Source: Lewinella sp. LCG006
Lineage (GTDB): Bacteria; Bacteroidota; Bacteroidia; Chitinophagales; Saprospiraceae
Assembly (NCBI RefSeq): GCF_040784935.1
Contig: NZ_CP160680.1
Coordinates: forward strand, 6,925,802 to 6,989,801
Length of the DNA stretch: 64,000 nt
Reading direction: 5' to 3'
Position numbers and translations under genes: made by a program. Positions 1 through 8,717 of the stretch are shown here, in pieces. The notes under the pieces are model-generated. The model made no database searches. It saw only the letters and a program-made list of their open reading frames with translations, and was not told the DNA's origin. Position 1 is the stretch's first letter. The number at the start of each line of letters is the position of its first letter.

Positions 1-1375
1 GTTCCTCCGTCTTTCTCGATTCTTCTTCAAGTTTTTTCCACTTATCTTTCAGCATAAAATACCGTTGAGTGACCTTTGCCGAAGCAGCTTCGAAGTCCTC
101 AGAGTGATGAGTAACTCTATATTTAGAGCTACTAAGGTTTTGCAAAGAGCCTTCATGATGATAAGGATCAAAATTGTCTTCTACTCTGGGGTAGTTTTCT
201 GGAAGCAACTTCTTAATATGCTCATACGCCTCGCTCCCCTTTTCTGCCGGGCGGTTACAAATATTACAATGTTCGTCTTTTAGCATCTTGTTAAGGTGGG
301 CTGCGGTTGGGTGCCCTTTAGGTATAGGAGGTAGCCCATTTTCAGCCCGCTTCCTATCTTCATGTCTACTATATATGTAGTCTTCTCTTAGGCCTTCGAA
401 CTTTTTTGCCATGTGTTCGGTACCATGGATCACCCAGAAATCCTCAAAGAGGTCACGATTTGCCTTGTCCAATATGTCATTGTATTCCCTTTCTGTTTCT
501 GTTAGCTCCCTTTTTAGTTTATTCTCTTCATCACTGAGGTTACGGAGGTCATCTCTTACTCCTTCGCTCATACTCAAATTATCTATTTGCTCATCTGCAC
601 GTTCGATCTCTCGCTTATTGATCCCTAGCTCTTTTTCAACTTTAGCTAATTTATCTTGGATGGACTGAAGATCACTTTGAAGTTTATTGGACTTCTCTTG
701 ATTCTTATCAGACCTCCTTACCGCTTTGTCAAATTTATCCTTTGTCCGGCGGTCAGTATCGATAGCTGCACTTATAAACCGCTCCCAGGTATCTATATAG
801 GAAAGCTTATTGATTACTTGCTGTAGCTTTGTCGTGCTCGAAGTATCTACTGCTCTTTTGATCCCCCGTTCTCCTTGAAACCAAAGATACTCCAGGATAT
901 CTAGAGGAATAATCTGCTCTCGGATGTATTCATCGATACCAGTTAGACCATCTAAGGCCAAAGGCTTGTATTCAAACTCATCTTTCTCACTAATTACCAG
1001 AGTACTTTTCCCTAATCCGGAGAACTCCATCCCGGAAAGCTTCATCGTTTTGTAGCTGCGCTCTAAGATTATATGTTTGCTTTTATCATTGACGACTTCC
1101 AGCCTCACTACAGCAGTTACTTCTTTGTTGTCCTCAACTTCAGCCAATGCCCTCTTGGATATCAGACCTTCTTTTATCGATTGAGTAGAGAGGGTTAACC
1201 TTCCATCCTGATCTGTGATCTTATCAAATAACACCCAATTAAAAGCATCATAGAGTTTGGTCTTTCCATAACCATTTCCTCCTAGAATAAGATTTAAACC
1301 TTCTGTAAACTGAATAACATTCCTTGTGCCACTGTAGCACATGAAGTTTTCCAACTCAATTTTCAGGATCTTCAT
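1..1375 (-). CDS. DndD-like SMC-type AAA ATPase (partial, C-terminus off left edge)
   Basis: About 458 residues are visible and the 3' end lies outside the window. I translated this frame from the reverse strand; it is open from the ATG at 1375 to the edge. The N-terminus has a Walker A motif (GGNGYGKT, about residues 32-39) in the usual SMC/Rad50/RecF setting (LKIELENFMCYSG). A long charged coiled coil follows, with a CxxC pair (HCNICNRP, about residue 370) resembling a Rad50 zinc hook. This fits the DndD family of ATPases from DNA phosphorothioation and related restriction systems. The start overlaps the upstream small gene by 20 bp, so the two are translationally coupled. The exact system type cannot be told without the genes beyond the edge. 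Confidence 0.8.
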   Translation of the reverse strand, partial: MKILKIELENFMCYSGTRNVIQFTEGLNLILGGNGYGKTKLYDAFNWVLFDKITDQDGRLTLSTQSIKEGLISKRALAEVEDNKEVTAVVRLEVVNDKSKHIILERSYKTMKLSGMEFSGLGKSTLVISEKDEFEYKPLALDGLTGIDEYIREQIIPLDILEYLWFQGERGIKRAVDTSSTTKLQQVINKLSYIDTWERFISAAIDTDRRTKDKFDKAVRRSDKNQEKSNKLQSDLQSIQDKLAKVEKELGINKREIERADEQIDNLSMSEGVRDDLRNLSDEENKLKRELTETEREYNDILDKANRDLFEDFWVIHGTEHMAKKFEGLREDYIYSRHEDRKRAENGLPPIPKGHPTAAHLNKMLKDEHCNICNRPAEKGSEAYEHIKKLLPENYPRVEDNFDPYHHEGSLQNLSSSKYRVTHHSEDFEAASAKVTQRYFMLKDKWKKLEEESRKTEE

Positions 1376-1601
1376 AGCTATAGTTTTCTTCGAAAAATTT
1401 AATCAAACGGTTGGCCATGACACGAGAGGTTTCTTCCTGTGTTTCGTCCATGATTTTCACAGCGGATTGCATAAACCTCAAAAACTCATTATCATGCGGA
1501 GGTTCAAAATCTATGTTGACAACCTCACGCTTTGTGTAATTATATTGTTCCATTAGCTTCTCATTAGAGAGCATTGCCCTTAGAATTTCCTTTGCATTCA
1601 T
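1356..1601 (-). CDS. Small protein of a DNA-modification-type operon
   Basis: This is an 81-aa acidic, helical protein with no signal peptide or membrane segment. Its ATG follows the stop codon of the helicase gene directly, and its end overlaps the ATPase start, so it is the middle gene of a tightly coupled three-gene operon. Small proteins in this position next to DndD-like ATPases are known and are sometimes annotated as DNA-modification-system-associated small proteins. I recognise the context rather than the sequence. It is probably an adaptor or subunit of the helicase-ATPase complex (inference). Confidence 0.65.
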   Translation of the reverse strand: MNAKEILRAMLSNEKLMEQYNYTKREVVNIDFEPPHDNEFLRFMQSAVKIMDETQEETSRVMANRLIKFFEENYSYEDPEN

Positions 1602-3815
1602 TTATATCTGTTTGTCAATATCATAAAGGTCTAAAACTGGTTGCACTCGCTCCAGAGCTTCCATTTGGTTAAGCGCCAAACCGGCAAATTCGTAAACCCT
1701 CTTTAACTCGTTTTCAATCAGCCGCTTTTCAGTATTGTAGTTGCCTACTCTGCGGCTTATACTAGGCACTACCACCATGTCATAAATGGTTGCAAGATGC
1801 TTATCAGTCGATCTACGTAATATACGCCCTCGCCGTTGCACGAATTGTCGGGGATTTCCAGTGCTAGCGCAAAAGATGGCTTGTTCAGTCCTTGGTACAT
1901 CAACGCCCTCGTCTAAGCACTTCATGGAAACCAAGATATCTAGATCTGATTGAGCGAAACGGTCCAAAGTAAATGCACGGTCTTTGGTTCCGGCATGGAA
2001 AAGCGAAATCTTCGTCTCAGGCGATATTCGACGAATACGGTTGGCATATAATTCACAAATTCTATGTTCTTCTTTATCAAAGGAACCTAAAGATTCCGAA
2101 TCGTCGAATAGATCATCAAAATAGCCTTCCGGCGCATATACAAGGGTGTAATTGAGCTTGTTTTTTTCTTTCAATGACTTGATCAAATCATCAAAAGCTG
2201 AAAGTTTATTACTTGCCTTGTGTATAATCTGTTTACGTAGCAACAAAAGCCTTTCCTTTGCAGCATTAGACTCTTCTGAATCAGAACCAAAAAACTTGGC
2301 AAGACTCGCACTGATTTCAGTATATTTCTCAAGCTCTTCTGCTGTAAGCTCTACCAGAATTGGGTAGTACAGATACTTAGAAAGAAAACCTGCCTCTTGG
2401 GCCCTTGCCATTGAATATTCAAAGGTATAAGGCGGATGGTCATCAAAAAAAGCATCAATAGCTTTTGTGCCTTCTTCATCATAGACCCGTTCGGGCGTAG
2501 CACTAAGCCCAATCCGTTTTGCCAAAGGAAAATCTTCAAGCAAAGGCAAGATACTATTCGATCCTAAATTATGAGCTTCATCAGCAATCAGGATGGTATC
2601 CTTAGGAAATTTATGCAACAACTTCTGAAACCTTCGGTGGGTAAAAGAACGATAAGTTGTTACTACAAAAAATGAATAATTCTCTTTCGTGGATGACAAC
2701 ACAGTGACCATTTGAGTTTCCTCCCGCCAATTTTTGTTTTGAGAAGAAACTTGAACGATATTTTCGAAGTTGAAGCCCTTGATTTCTTCTACCCATTGGT
2801 TTACCAATTCAATTGTTGGAACAATAACTATCACACGATAGCTTCCCGTTTTTTTTTGTTCTCGGAGTACACAATTGAGTGCAGTAAGTGTTTTACCAGT
2901 ACCTGTGGCCATAGCAAAAACACCTTTGAACCCCCTTACTTTCCAATTGGTATATGCTTCATCCTGGTAGGCTCTTGGCTTTTCATAGGGAAAGAAAGGT
3001 TCCTTTACAAATGAGATAACTCTTTGCTCTACGTCCTGTTCTAATCGGTCTATGATCTTTCGCACTTCATAATTACCAAGTACCTGGCGTTTCTTTCGGA
3101 GTAATTTCTGCTCGTCTACCATCAATTCTTCGATCGACCGGTCGCCAAAATCTTTCATGATAGCATGCTCCACATCATTAGTGGAAAGGTATTCTACGAA
3201 AGAGGCTTCCTTATTCCAAATCGACCTGAAATATTGTTCATACTCTTCAACTGCCGTTTGTTCTGATTTTGAATCCCAAGATCGCTTAACTTCCAATTCT
3301 TCTAAGTTTTCCATCAAGCCATATGCGGTAAAATTACACGAAGATTTGAATTTGACAGCTCTTCCACTTTTATCATAAAAAACTCCTGACTTGTAATGAG
3401 AAATCCCCCTAGCACCTCTAGGTTTTACGATTAAAATTTCGATCTTTTTGGACGCAAACAACCAAGCAAGACAGTGAAAGAAATGACGGCCATACTCGTC
3501 AAGTGTCATTTTTATACGCTCATAATCTCCTATTGAAAACTCGTACTGAGAAGCTTGGGCTTGGAGCCCCTCCACTACAGCTCGTTTATCATTTGGAGAT
3601 AGAATGTGATTAGTTACCATTCGGACAGTTCCTCCATTGTATAAAAACTGAGCAAAGCCTAAAGAAAGAAGATTTATTGCGGAAGAACTAAAATACCCTA
3701 GCAGCAAATCAAAGCGGATGCTATTTGGAAGCACCTCCAAAAAGAACGCAATAGGTTCATTAGATGAACCGGTTCGATATTCGTTACTCGTAGGGAAGTT
3801 AATCGTTTTAAGCAT
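1602..3815 (-). CDS. PLD-family nuclease fused to DEAH-type SF2 helicase
   Basis: A 737-aa protein. The N-terminal part has a phospholipase-D half-site, HYKSGVFYDKSG followed by SSCNFT (HxK...D...SxN, about residues 140-165), as in HKD nucleases. Next comes a superfamily 2 helicase: Walker A ATGTGKT (about residue 303), DEAH box IADEAHNLGS, motif III GLSATPE and motif VI QFVQRRGRILRR. This is the COG3886 plus COG1061 architecture, typical of restriction and phage-defence operons. It likely translocates on DNA and cuts it, working with the downstream small protein and SMC-like ATPase. The start at 3815 follows an untranslated region of about 320 bp, so it is probably the first gene of the operon inside the window. 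Confidence 0.85.
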   Translation of the reverse strand: MLKTINFPTSNEYRTGSSNEPIAFFLEVLPNSIRFDLLLGYFSSSAINLLSLGFAQFLYNGGTVRMVTNHILSPNDKRAVVEGLQAQASQYEFSIGDYERIKMTLDEYGRHFFHCLAWLFASKKIEILIVKPRGARGISHYKSGVFYDKSGRAVKFKSSCNFTAYGLMENLEELEVKRSWDSKSEQTAVEEYEQYFRSIWNKEASFVEYLSTNDVEHAIMKDFGDRSIEELMVDEQKLLRKKRQVLGNYEVRKIIDRLEQDVEQRVISFVKEPFFPYEKPRAYQDEAYTNWKVRGFKGVFAMATGTGKTLTALNCVLREQKKTGSYRVIVIVPTIELVNQWVEEIKGFNFENIVQVSSQNKNWREETQMVTVLSSTKENYSFFVVTTYRSFTHRRFQKLLHKFPKDTILIADEAHNLGSNSILPLLEDFPLAKRIGLSATPERVYDEEGTKAIDAFFDDHPPYTFEYSMARAQEAGFLSKYLYYPILVELTAEELEKYTEISASLAKFFGSDSEESNAAKERLLLLRKQIIHKASNKLSAFDDLIKSLKEKNKLNYTLVYAPEGYFDDLFDDSESLGSFDKEEHRICELYANRIRRISPETKISLFHAGTKDRAFTLDRFAQSDLDILVSMKCLDEGVDVPRTEQAIFCASTGNPRQFVQRRGRILRRSTDKHLATIYDMVVVPSISRRVGNYNTEKRLIENELKRVYEFAGLALNQMEALERVQPVLDLYDIDKQI

Positions 3816-4138
3816 ATAGTTTTAGTCGCGCAGTGACAACTCAATCCTGTTTTACGTGAATCTATGTTTCAAATTTTACTTCTAATTAAAGGACTAAAAG
3901 CAAGATTTTGGTCTCTAGATAAGGGATTCAATCTTTATCGAATACTTTGATATCTTCTAGTAGAGCTACAAGATACTGTTTACGTAAGAAATGAAAAATT
4001 GTTTTAGGAAAGAAAAAGAAGGAAAAGGGAATACGCAACTAATCGGAGAAAAACCGATTAGTAATTACTAATGAGCGTGATTAACATTGCCTTAAAAACC
4101 TTGGTGAATAGCTAAACAGACCTCCTTCAGCTCGTCGC
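3816..4138. other. Intergenic region with small hairpin
   Basis: This 323-bp AT-rich stretch has no convincing open frame. It must hold the promoter of the helicase operon and the end of the 4139-4615 gene. A perfect 8-bp inverted repeat (4039-4046 with 4054-4061, A-rich 7-nt loop) is the only structure I see. It could serve as a terminator or operator. Confidence 0.4.
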
Positions 4139-4615
4139 TCAAACAACCTCTTCAAAACACTCCATCAAAGATTTCATACCGATCAATATGATGCCTGATA
4201 ATTGCGGATCGAGTGTTTTTAGAGCGGCACCTTCTTTAAACTTGTAGAAGACCATGGTCCACAATTCTTTTGAGTGAAGTGCTTTGAGGTTCTCCGCTAC
4301 CAGCTGATTCTTGGCAGATTGGGAAGGTTCACCATCCATGTAATCAAGGAAGGTCACATTTTTCTTCTGTCTGGCTTCAAACATCTTTTGGGTGATGCGT
4401 TTTTGCTTTACCCTCGGGTGATCTTCAAAGAAGAGCCAAATAACAATGAGAATCCGGAGTAATTCATCTAGTTGGAACATATCTACGTCATCCTTATAGC
4501 CGAGGAATAACGATACCACGAAGGGCTGATGCGTATAAATCTGATCGACTACCTTTTCCAGGGTGGCATTATCAACGTTAGCACAAAAATCGACCAGTTC
4601 ACTTACATTTTTCAT
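4139..4615 (-). CDS. Hypothetical protein, helical, 158 aa
   Basis: I do not recognise the family. The protein is mostly alpha-helical, with a hydrophobic stretch near residues 50-65 (LRILIVIWLFF) that looks more like a buried helix than a membrane anchor. It has no signal peptide. It sits on the same strand as the EGF-like lipoprotein and the XRE regulator, with about 50 bp to the next gene, so the three may be co-transcribed away from the regulator. This position, beside a phage-type genetic switch, would suit an accessory or superinfection function, but nothing in the sequence proves it. Confidence 0.55.
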   Translation of the reverse strand: MKNVSELVDFCANVDNATLEKVVDQIYTHQPFVVSLFLGYKDDVDMFQLDELLRILIVIWLFFEDHPRVKQKRITQKMFEARQKKNVTFLDYMDGEPSQSAKNQLVAENLKALHSKELWTMVFYKFKEGAALKTLDPQLSGIILIGMKSLMECFEEVV

Positions 4616-4665
4616 TGTCTCTAGATTAGAGGGGACGTCAGTTATTAAGCGCAGCGATTATTCAA

Positions 4666-5232
4666 CTAATCCTCATACCAATACTCCACCACCAAATCAA
4701 TCGTAGGAAGCCCTGGCGCTTCAAAATGTAGTTCAGTGCCATAATTGGAAGAACGAGCAAGTTCACTGATGTCAAAACGGTATTCGCCGATTAATTCAAA
4801 AGAATCGACTCCTGATCCTTCTTCTTTATCGAATACGCCAATGTAATATTCGTAAAGAGGATTATCTCCGCGATTTACAAGACTCACATAACCTGTATGA
4901 GCCATGGAACTTCCATTAAAATCAGTTGTGACAGGGGTAAGGTCGCCATAGTAGGTGTTCCGCCTGTACGCTACGACAATATCAGGACCAGAACCATCGG
5001 CATCCCAACTTTCATTATCAGGATTCAGAGCAGGTATATTACTAGCTTCAATCGTTAGGAATTTTATTCCAAGCGGATCTTTGTGTATACTACAATCTGC
5101 CCCTTCATATTCTTCAGGACATTCACAGGTGCCATCGTTGCAATCGCCACCATTTTGGCAATCAAATTCGCAGGGGTTACAACCCCAAGCAAGTAAAACG
5201 GTAAATGTTAACAGAGAGAAAAATTTGCGCAT
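4666..5232 (-). CDS. EGF-like domain lipoprotein
   Basis: A 188-aa exported lipoprotein. The N-terminal signal peptide ends in a lipobox-like LLAWGC, with Cys at about residue 18. A six-cysteine EGF-like module follows (CEFDCQNGGDC through CECPEEYEGADC). The rest is a beta-rich acidic domain of unknown function. Bacteroidota lipoproteins of this kind usually sit in the outer membrane. It lies 20 bp downstream of the XRE repressor gene on the same strand, so it may be expressed with it, as lysogenic-conversion genes are (inference). It has no T9SS sorting domain. Confidence 0.7.
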   Translation of the reverse strand: MRKFFSLLTFTVLLAWGCNPCEFDCQNGGDCNDGTCECPEEYEGADCSIHKDPLGIKFLTIEASNIPALNPDNESWDADGSGPDIVVAYRRNTYYGDLTPVTTDFNGSSMAHTGYVSLVNRGDNPLYEYYIGVFDKEEGSGVDSFELIGEYRFDISELARSSNYGTELHFEAPGLPTIDLVVEYWYED

Positions 5233-5251
5233 TATAATAGGTTTTAATTTA

Positions 5252-5620
5252 TCATTCTATCCCCAACTCCCGCGCCCGTTCCGGGTCTACCTTCTTCAGC
5301 TCTTCCTCGATCTGCATCACCCGCTTCATGAGGAGGTCATTAAGGGCGTTGAGCATTTTATCTTGTTCTTCTTCGGACTTAGGAGCGATTGTTGCTGGAC
5401 GTGCTTTTGCCTTCTCCGTAGAAAGATCAAGAAGAATAAGGTCTGAGACATCAACATCAAACAGCTGAGATAATAAGATCAGCGTCTCAATTCGAGGTTG
5501 AGCATCTCCCTTCTCATACTTACTGACCTGATTACTTGATAGCTGTAATTTATCAGAAAGCTCTTTTTGCGAAAATCCACTAGCTTTTCTTAACAGCCTG
5601 ATGTTCTCGGATAAATACAT
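5252..5620 (-). CDS. XRE-family transcriptional regulator (phage-repressor type)
   Basis: A 122-aa protein with a classic HTH_3 domain at residues 5-60 (IRLLRKASGFSQKELSDKL, LSSNQVSKYEKGDAQPRIE). A charged C-terminal helix would suit dimerisation. It is transcribed divergently from the 5919 gene across about 300 bp, the layout of a repressor/Cro switch. A TATTTTTG element (5632-5625, minus strand) ends about 5 nt before the ATG, so the message would be leaderless or nearly so. It probably represses itself and the rightward early genes. No peptidase domain for SOS cleavage is present. Confidence 0.85.
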   Translation of the reverse strand: MYLSENIRLLRKASGFSQKELSDKLQLSSNQVSKYEKGDAQPRIETLILLSQLFDVDVSDLILLDLSTEKAKARPATIAPKSEEEQDKMLNALNDLLMKRVMQIEEELKKVDPERARELGIE

Positions 5621-5624
5621 TATA

Positions 5625-5700
5625 CAAAAATAAATTTATCTTTTTGAGAGATAAAATTCTCTTAAAAGTTGATTTTTAATCCAAAAGGAGTTTATATTTG
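5625..5700. promoter_or_regulatory. Divergent promoter/operator region of the regulator switch
   Basis: Two Bacteroidota-type -7 elements (TAnnTTTG) face away from each other. One is TATTTTTG on the minus strand (5632-5625) for the XRE gene. The other is TATATTTG on the plus strand (5693-5700), with a TTG 21 bp upstream (5669-5671), for the rightward genes. Between them lie a perfect 10-bp palindrome ATAAATTTAT (5630-5639) and a GAGA...TCTC dyad, both plausible operator sites. The rightward leader to 5919 would be about 210 nt. Confidence 0.45.
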
Positions 5701-5918
5701 TCTTAAACAAACATATAAGGCGAATATAAGCCTTTGCGGTTACAAAAACATATTCACCGATTAGAATAACCATTCTACCCGGAATATAATCGCCGTGCCT
5801 TTTCCGAAGGTCGTTTCCAGCCACACAGAACGTGCGGCCTGCGGTGAGCAGGTAGTGTATTCATTGTGATCGGTTTTAGGGATAAACTTTAGATAAAGGT
5901 GCTAAAAATTCAACGAAA

Positions 5919-6242
5919 ATGAATACTCAGCAAGGAAAAATTTACTTCGATTTTCGCGGCTGGTTTGAAGACCAGATGAATAACCAAGGCATCACCCTGG
6001 CCGATTTGGCTATTGCGCTCGGGGAAACCACCCGCAAAACGGGCCGTCTTTTGAACAATTCCGATGACTGGACAGCTCGTCAAGCCAAGCTGGTTGGTGA
6101 CGCACTGGGCCTCCACTGGTGGGATGAGCTGGTGATGCCCCTGCGCAAAAAAGGACTCAAAACCAATATCGATCTCGACGATGCGGACTCCATCCTCAAG
6201 GAAGAAGGGGAATACCTGGATCGCACCATGATGGTCGCTTAA
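5919..6242 (+). CDS. Putative Cro-like helix-turn-helix protein
   Basis: A 107-aa protein, the first rightward gene opposite the XRE repressor. Residues 20-55 (ITLADLAIALGETTRKTGRLL) look like a divergent lambda-Cro/XRE helix-turn-helix, followed by a Trp-rich segment and an acidic tail. By position it could be the Cro-like or early activator component. The family assignment is weak, because the HTH is atypical. GC content rises visibly here compared with the region to the left. Confidence 0.6.
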   Translation: MNTQQGKIYFDFRGWFEDQMNNQGITLADLAIALGETTRKTGRLLNNSDDWTARQAKLVGDALGLHWWDELVMPLRKKGLKTNIDLDDADSILKEEGEYLDRTMMVA

Positions 6243-6273
6243 TAAGACATGTTTTATGGGGTTATCTTTTGTT

Positions 6274-6301
6274 GGTGGGCTGGTGCCATTGCCAGTCCAC
6301 C
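6274..6301 (+). terminator. GC-rich hairpin after the first early gene
   Basis: The arms GGTGGGCTGG and CCAGTCCACC form a 10-bp stem (one G-U pair) with an 8-nt loop, 32 bp after the stop of the 5919 gene. There is no T-run, so it may be a processing or attenuation structure rather than a strong terminator. Confidence 0.4.
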
Positions 6302-6352
6302 CTTAGCCCCACTCAAAAATTATATAGCAGTGCTCACTTGGGAGGATAATTT

Positions 6353-6377
6353 GCCGCGGAGGCACGGAGACACGGAG
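6353..6377 (+). repeat. 25-bp dispersed repeat, left copy of an inverted pair
   Basis: The 25 bp from 6353 to 6377 (GCCGCGGAGGCACGGAGACA...) recur exactly, in inverted orientation, at 9415-9439. Similar CTCCGTGTCTCCGTGCCTC words are known as widely scattered bacterial repeats. Here the pair encloses about 3 kb of early genes. Confidence 0.7.
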
Positions 6378-6420
6378 TTTTTTTTGATAGGACTCACCGA
6401 TAGAATCTCTTTGTCACTGT

Positions 6421-6514
6421 GACTATAAAAAGTCAAAGGGAGAACTGCTAAAAAATAACCTGCTGGGCGAATCCCAGTGTCAGTTGGTAGCTGCTCCGGC
6501 CTACGGGTCGGAGC
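6421..6514 (+). promoter_or_regulatory. Structured leader with three hairpins
   Basis: Three consecutive small stem-loops precede the 6534 gene: GACT/AGTC (6421-6434), CTGGG/CCCAG (6463-6477) and GCTCCGGCC/GGGTCGGAGC (6493-6514). The last ends 19 nt before the ATG. This could be a cis-regulatory leader. It matches no riboswitch that I know. Confidence 0.3.
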
Positions 6515-6533
6515 CTTTCAAAAGCAAAAGATT

Positions 6534-6863
6534 ATGAGTGCAGATTTAGCGACCCTCGGCAAATTCGAGGACATTGACCAGGATCTCAAGGCGGCCATTC
6601 TCTACAAGCTGGCCATCGAAACGCTGGCGGCGAAGAAAGGCATCGTCAGTTGGCTCAATCCCGAAGAGGCAGCCATTGTCCTGGGCATCCCCATCAATGG
6701 CAAGCTGCGCCTCAAGTTGGCTTACCTGATCCAGGAGGGCCACATCCAACGCTTCACCCGCAACGGCAACGAAACCTACTACTGGTGGCCCGACCTCGAA
6801 AAGCTGGCCCCGGAAATGAGTGAAGGGGAGGTGGTGGTGCCTACTAACTTCAGCAGGAGCTGA
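6534..6863 (+). CDS. Winged-helix-like small protein, 109 aa
   Basis: The chosen start is the ATG at 6534. The frame extends upstream to 6477, but only through the hairpin leader. Residues 35-85 (WLNPEEAAIVLGIPINGKLR, then a wing-like GHIQRFTRNGNETYYW) resemble a winged helix with a recognition helix and a beta wing, so DNA binding is plausible. It lies in the early block among other HTH proteins. The stop codon is buried in an 8-bp hairpin (6849-6856 with 6863-6870 region, arms AACTTCAG/CTGAAGTT), and a large imperfect hairpin follows directly. The specific target is unknown. Confidence 0.6.
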   Translation: MSADLATLGKFEDIDQDLKAAILYKLAIETLAAKKGIVSWLNPEEAAIVLGIPINGKLRLKLAYLIQEGHIQRFTRNGNETYYWWPDLEKLAPEMSEGEVVVPTNFSRS

Positions 6864-6869
6864 AGTTCT

Positions 6870-6966
6870 GGTACTTGGTACTGAGTACTTGGTACTTGGT
6901 ATAAGGATCTGTAAAAGCCAAAAATCTGAACTAATACTAAGTACCCAATACCTAGTACTTAATACC
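6870..6966 (+). repeat. Large imperfect hairpin of GTACT/TACC repeats
   Basis: Two 33-nt arms (6870-6902 and 6934-6966) are imperfect inverted copies, with 24 Watson-Crick pairs plus wobbles. Each is built of short GTACTT/GGTACT words. A related GTACTAGGTACTTAGTA copy lies at 9110-9126. The hairpin fills almost the whole gap between two genes, so it may act as a protein-binding array or an RNA structure. Confidence 0.6.
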
Positions 6967-6973
6967 ACAAAAC

Positions 6974-7282
6974 ATGAGTAAGATCATCGAACAATGGGAG
7001 CCAATGAACGGTATCCCACCGGTCTTTTGCAGCCATAAAACAGCCATGATCACCAATGAGCTGCTGCAGGTGGGCGACTACTTTCCGTGGCACATGCCCA
7101 AGCAGCACGGTGGCGGCCATCAGTGGTACCGCATCACCCAGGTCAACAAGTTTAAGGATCTCCAGCAACGCTATGAGAAGGCGGGTGCTAATGCGGCTGG
7201 CCAGCACGGCGTGAAGGCCCACAAATACTATTACGAACTAACGGTGGAAGTGGTGGAGACACCCCAGCTACAGCACCAATAA
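6974..7282 (+). CDS. Hypothetical protein, 102 aa
   Basis: I do not recognise the family. The protein is soluble and rich in His, Tyr and Trp, with a central segment (HMPKQHGGGHQWYRITQVN) that could form a small beta domain. The C-terminal half (YYYELTVEVVETPQ) is beta-like. It has no signal peptide or membrane helix. It is co-directional with its neighbours in the early block, with 77 bp to the next gene. Its codon use and GC content match the flanking genes, so it is likely a native gene of the element. Confidence 0.55.
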   Translation: MSKIIEQWEPMNGIPPVFCSHKTAMITNELLQVGDYFPWHMPKQHGGGHQWYRITQVNKFKDLQQRYEKAGANAAGQHGVKAHKYYYELTVEVVETPQLQHQ

Positions 7283-7358
7283 GACGAAACGGTCGAGAAA
7301 GGCAGGCGGTGGCCGCTCTGGTGGCTACTGTCCTGCCTACTCCCGAAAATGCTATCCC

Positions 7359-8708
7359 ATGTGTAAGACCCAGACCGAGCAATACATTTTTGAACTTCAC
7401 CTGACCAAGAGCAAGCGTAACTGTCTGCGTCCTTTGGTCAAACAATACAACGAGGGCAAGCCTTTGGGCGAACGCCTCAGGAGCAGCCACATCAAGCTGG
7501 CGGAGTACCTGCTGGTATTGTACTACAATCGCCTGAAGAGTGCGCAGGGAATAGGCAGGCGTGTGTTGGTCCCCAGACAGCCACTGCCGACCCTGCGTAC
7601 CAGCAATGGCGCACTGGCCCAGGAGATGGGCGTCAGCAAGCGTACCATCATCAACCTGCGCCAACGCCTGGAGGAGGCCGGACTGATCGCTTACGCGGCC
7701 TGGCACGGCACCAATAGCAGCTACGAGCTGGACATCAACCCCATGATCCTGCACCTGCAAACCAAGCAGGTGAACGACAACCAGAACAGCCTCTTTTTTT
7801 GTGTTGATGTGAAAACTTTGCGCCATATAGAGACAGGTAACCTGTTACAGGATACCAATAAATTAATAAATAAGAGCGGCGCAGCCTCTCCAACAGGCGT
7901 TGATAATCAACCATTTACGGTTATCAAAGATGTGGAGAAGTCGCTAAAACCGTGGAAAGAGGCCGAAAAGCCTGTTGAAAAGGCCGCAACGGAAGCCGCA
8001 CAAGATAACCAGGGAACAGGGTACGAAACGACCGAGAACCCCACCATCGCCCGTGGTCGGGAACTTTCCCCCCCGAGTTGCGCCGCGCCCCCCCGCCGGG
8101 AACCCGCCGAAAGTCTGCCCATCGACCTGGATGATGCCGTTGGCCATCTGGATTTGCCGGATCGGAACGAGGTGGAGCGCATTGGTCGTTCGGTTTGGGC
8201 CTACGCCCACGCCACCCTCTACGGCGACAAGTGGCTGAGCAATAGCGTGAAGTGGGAAGCACAGGTAGCCATCACCGAATACCTGGCCTGGTGGGTAAAG
8301 CCTGGCGGCTATGCCAAAGCCAAGTTGATCCTCCTGCGCCGGGTGGATATGGCCCGCAAGTGGTTGGACCGAGATCCCGCCCTGAGAAAACAAAAGCTGG
8401 GCGAGCTGGACAACATTCGTCCTACCCGCTGGCTACCGCTGCCGAATCGCTACTTCGATATGCGCAACGAACACGGCTTTCACGTCACGCAGCAGTGGTA
8501 CAACGCCAGCCAGGCGGCCATCGCTGAAGCCAAACGCAAGGAAGCCATCACCAAAGCCGTCAACCAGTACGAAAAGAGCCTTTTACCGGGTGCCGAATAC
8601 GGCCCCGACCAAGCTTACCACGTCCTCACCCAGGCCCTGCGTAAGAAATATGGAACCGATATCATTCGGGAATTCCAGGAGCGTATTGCTCAATTACAAG
8701 CTGCTTAA
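7359..8708 (+). CDS. Replication-initiator-like winged-helix protein
   Basis: A 449-aa protein and the largest early gene. Residues 45-135 hold a replisome-organiser-type winged helix (SNGALAQEMGVSKRTIINLR, then QRLEEAGLIAYAAWHG) like phage replication protein O and plasmid initiators. A Pro/Ser/Glu-rich linker (about 215-245) leads to a helical C-terminal domain with many Trp and Arg residues. No primase or helicase motif is visible. By size, domain order and place in the early block it is the best candidate for initiator of the element. Its origin may be one of the nearby repeat arrays. The assignment rests on the fold pattern, not on a clear family match. Confidence 0.6.
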   Translation: MCKTQTEQYIFELHLTKSKRNCLRPLVKQYNEGKPLGERLRSSHIKLAEYLLVLYYNRLKSAQGIGRRVLVPRQPLPTLRTSNGALAQEMGVSKRTIINLRQRLEEAGLIAYAAWHGTNSSYELDINPMILHLQTKQVNDNQNSLFFCVDVKTLRHIETGNLLQDTNKLINKSGAASPTGVDNQPFTVIKDVEKSLKPWKEAEKPVEKAATEAAQDNQGTGYETTENPTIARGRELSPPSCAAPPRREPAESLPIDLDDAVGHLDLPDRNEVERIGRSVWAYAHATLYGDKWLSNSVKWEAQVAITEYLAWWVKPGGYAKAKLILLRRVDMARKWLDRDPALRKQKLGELDNIRPTRWLPLPNRYFDMRNEHGFHVTQQWYNASQAAIAEAKRKEAITKAVNQYEKSLLPGAEYGPDQAYHVLTQALRKKYGTDIIREFQERIAQLQAA

Positions 8709-8717
8709 ATCAACATC

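Noticed and set aside
5636-5824. 62-aa minus-strand open frame
   Set aside because: It lies across the divergent promoter/operator region and has no protein-like composition or coupling to neighbours.
7188-8393. Long minus-strand and out-of-phase frames opposite the replication-like gene
   Set aside because: They are shadows of GC-rich codons of the plus-strand gene, rich in Arg/Pro/Gly and without start signals or family likeness.
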